6,669 bases of DNA from the NCBI GenBank assembly GCA_040758525.1, contig JBFLVQ010000536.1, positions 1 to 6,669 on the forward strand, written 5' to 3'. Shown here one piece after another: positions 5,249 to 6,669 of this stretch (positions are counted from its first letter, which is position 1; every line of letters starts with the position of its first letter). The translations under genes were made by a program, and so were the position numbers. The stretch is from JBFLVQ01 sp040758525. GTDB taxonomy: Bacteria > Acidobacteriota > Blastocatellia > Chloracidobacteriales > JADJPF01. The notes below the pieces were generated by a model. It saw only the letters and a program-made list of their open reading frames with translations. It made no database searches and was not told the DNA's origin.

Positions 5249-6413
5249 CATCGCCACTAGGATAGGTGAAATAGTAACTGAGAATCAGTGCCACTGCTTC
5301 ACTATAGTTCTCTACCCCGGATTCAATACGATTGGCTTTTAAGTAGGTATTATTGATTGTTTCAGAGACTTGGCTCAACCTACCCTCATAACGAGTCCAA
5401 AACTCACGTATCGCCTTTAAATCTGCCCTTGGCCCCACTCCCAATGTGGCAAAGACACTTTGATAACGATCTGGCGCAGCAAGATTGAGCGCTCGCAAAA
5501 GTTGTGTAGCAGCCATTAGATAGCCTGAATAACGAGCATAGGGATCGGTTGACTTGATACATACTAAGAAGGCAATAAAATTGGCTTCATCTTCTAGCGC
5601 AAAACCTCGCTGATGTGCCTTCTCATGAGCAATCGTGTAAGGTATCTCACAGCCTGGTAACTCAGCATTGAAGTTCGGCTCACCAGTAAAAGGCACATAA
5701 ATTCCCGCAATACCTAGACGACTCATTATTTGAGAGAAGTAGACTGGTTTGGGAGGTCCAAACCCACCCTTGGCAGCACTACCCAAGAGAGGTTCGCGCT
5801 GATAGGCAGACTCAATAGTGCTATCAAGTTCAACCCAACTGAGCGACAGTTGACTAGGATCTGTTTTAGCGCCAGCATTGGCCTCTTCATAACTGCGATT
5901 TGTCTCAGAAATAACTGCACGACAGATTGCTTCTAACTCATCCGCGCTTGCCTCTCGTCGTGCTAAGCGTAGATTTTCTAGTAGTGGCTGGCGTTCATAA
6001 TTTAGTCCCCAGAGCAACAAGAAGAGTATTGCGATCACTCCTGCTACCCCTAGTAAGTTAAACAGGCCCACACGTAGCAACATACTTAGTCGAGCATGTC
6101 CTAAATAAAGCCTTCTTGCCTGCCATACTCCACCCAAGCATATTCCTCCTAGCAGCATCCCAGTAAGTGCTTCAGCAAGGGAGAACCCACACAGACCATT
6201 AACAAAAGCTAGCCCACGACCAATATAGGGATAGAGGCCACGACTATAGTAGTGTTCGATCAGCTCAGGATGAAAATTGGCAATTAGTTGTAGAAGAAAA
6301 GCGACCGGCAGTAAGCCTAACGAGATTACGCCCCGCCAACGCACTTTCCTAGAAACAAGAGGGGTCGCAACTGCGCCATCCTCTTCCGGTAAAACTCTGC
6401 TGGAATCTATCAT
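5217..6413 (-). CDS. DUF3810-like membrane protein with an HExxH metalloprotease motif
   Basis: Predicted inner-membrane protein with a zincin-type active site; its substrate is unknown. From the ATG at 6413 it has 398 residues. An upstream in-frame TTG at 6425 would add four residues; neither start has a clear Shine-Dalgarno. Three hydrophobic segments follow the N-terminus (about residues 28-46, 79-96 and 114-136). The rest is a soluble domain. HEKAH at residues 263-267 fits the HExxH zinc signature, and Glu276 in ALEDEANF is a plausible third ligand. The preceding GCEIPYTIA and following ANFIAFLVC resemble the conserved core of the DUF3810 family as I remember it. A membrane-tethered peptidase is inferred. 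It is transcribed alone, convergent with menG. Confidence 0.8.
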   Translation of the reverse strand: MIDSSRVLPEEDGAVATPLVSRKVRWRGVISLGLLPVAFLLQLIANFHPELIEHYYSRGLYPYIGRGLAFVNGLCGFSLAEALTGMLLGGICLGGVWQARRLYLGHARLSMLLRVGLFNLLGVAGVIAILFLLLWGLNYERQPLLENLRLARREASADELEAICRAVISETNRSYEEANAGAKTDPSQLSLSWVELDSTIESAYQREPLLGSAAKGGFGPPKPVYFSQIMSRLGIAGIYVPFTGEPNFNAELPGCEIPYTIAHEKAHQRGFALEDEANFIAFLVCIKSTDPYARYSGYLMAATQLLRALNLAAPDRYQSVFATLGVGPRADLKAIREFWTRYEGRLSQVSETINNTYLKANRIESGVENYSEAVALILSYYFTYPSGDAANLPQMPTY

Positions 6414-6482
6414 CGCCTTTTTCAAACAATAATCAGCGCGATGTTGCGCGCCAAAATCTTTTTACTTAGTTCTGCTAGTTAG

Positions 6483-6488
6483 ATTATA
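6483..6488 (-). promoter_or_regulatory. -10 element upstream of the DUF3810-like gene
   Basis: A perfect TATAAT on the minus strand (6488 to 6483) would start transcription near 6476, giving a leader of about 60 bases. No -35 resembling TTGACA is found at 16-18 bases upstream. The leader includes a GC-rich hairpin, GCGCG (6436-6440) with CGCGC (6447-6451), in otherwise AT-rich sequence. Confidence 0.35.
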
Positions 6489-6549
6489 GCTCAGCCTTCA
6501 AGCCCTACTCTATGCAGTCGTCAGGATAAAAATAGCGTGTTTAGGTAAA

Positions 6550-6669
6550 ATGAGAGGAAAGAAAAGAGGGCACAGGCGACAAGCGCGAATTGGAGTAGCC
6601 AGAAATTATCCTTATCAGTGCACCTTGCCCCCTCCTGATTTTGATAATGGCAAAGATTATGCCAAGCTT
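6550..6669 (+). CDS. Possible 5' end of an unidentified gene, cut by the window edge
   Basis: From an ATG at 6550 the frame stays open for 40 codons to the last base, while the other two plus frames close quickly. The visible part is very basic at the start (MRGKKRGHRRQARIG) and then neutral and proline-containing (LPPPDFDNGKDYAKL). AGG lies about five bases before the ATG, a weak Shine-Dalgarno. It would be divergent from the DUF3810-like gene. I do not recognise the product, and a chance open frame of this length is possible. Confidence 0.4.
   Translation, partial: MRGKKRGHRRQARIGVARNYPYQCTLPPPDFDNGKDYAKL

Noticed and set aside
6647..6669. Resemblance of the last 23 bases to the pUC/lacZ-alpha polylinker junction ending in a HindIII site
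   Set aside because: Nineteen of 23 bases agree, but four mismatches, including one next to the HindIII site, rule out intact vector, and the frame differs. I take it as chance, though a clone edge at AAGCTT cannot be excluded.
1..6669. CRISPR array, insertion sequence, toxin-antitoxin or defence system
   Set aside because: There are no regularly spaced repeats, no transposase or integrase motifs, no paired terminal repeats around a gene and no recognised defence domains.

Overview
The window is ordinary-looking bacterial chromosome of roughly 46-47% GC by eye, with mostly well-spaced genes carrying their own promoters rather than a long operon. It looks free-living and Gram-negative-like: a secreted multidomain envelope protein, de novo guanine nucleotide synthesis (guaB), and a quinone methyltransferase of the UbiE/MenG family. 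The glycine-zipper plus peptidoglycan-binding secreted protein and the DUF3810-type membrane protein would suit an Acidobacteriota (Blastocatellia-like) genome. That placement is a weak inference from protein style, not a demonstrated assignment.

Layout. Positions 1-157 hold the 3' flank of the first gene and a leftward promoter for something off the window. A large secreted protein gene runs leftwards (2074 to 158). A 350-base divergent intergenic region follows, with a good promoter for the secreted protein, a heptamer-repeat element folding into an imperfect inverted repeat, and a probable guaB promoter. guaB (2452-3912, +) ends in a duplicated stop codon and meets, in convergent orientation, a 75-residue unknown gene (4235 to 4008, -); an inverted repeat lies between them. 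That small gene has its own promoter, and a 9-bp perfect inverted repeat begins at the predicted transcript start. A divergent ubiE/menG gene (4467-5207, +) follows, with no recognisable Shine-Dalgarno. It is convergent, with only 9 bases between stops, with a DUF3810-like membrane protein gene carrying an HExxH zinc-protease motif (6413 to 5217, -). A final open frame (6550 onwards, +) leaves the window at the right edge.

Function. guaB and ubiE/menG are housekeeping genes (GMP synthesis; quinone maturation) and show no obvious joint pathway with their neighbours. I see no mobile element, CRISPR array, RNA gene or defence system. The most interesting signals are regulatory: the start-site inverted repeat of the 75-residue gene, palindromes laid over the -35 and -10 of the secreted-protein promoter, the heptamer repeat element, and the GC-rich hairpin that can cover the guaB ribosome binding site. 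The unknown small gene and the HEKAH membrane protein are the best protein-level leads.
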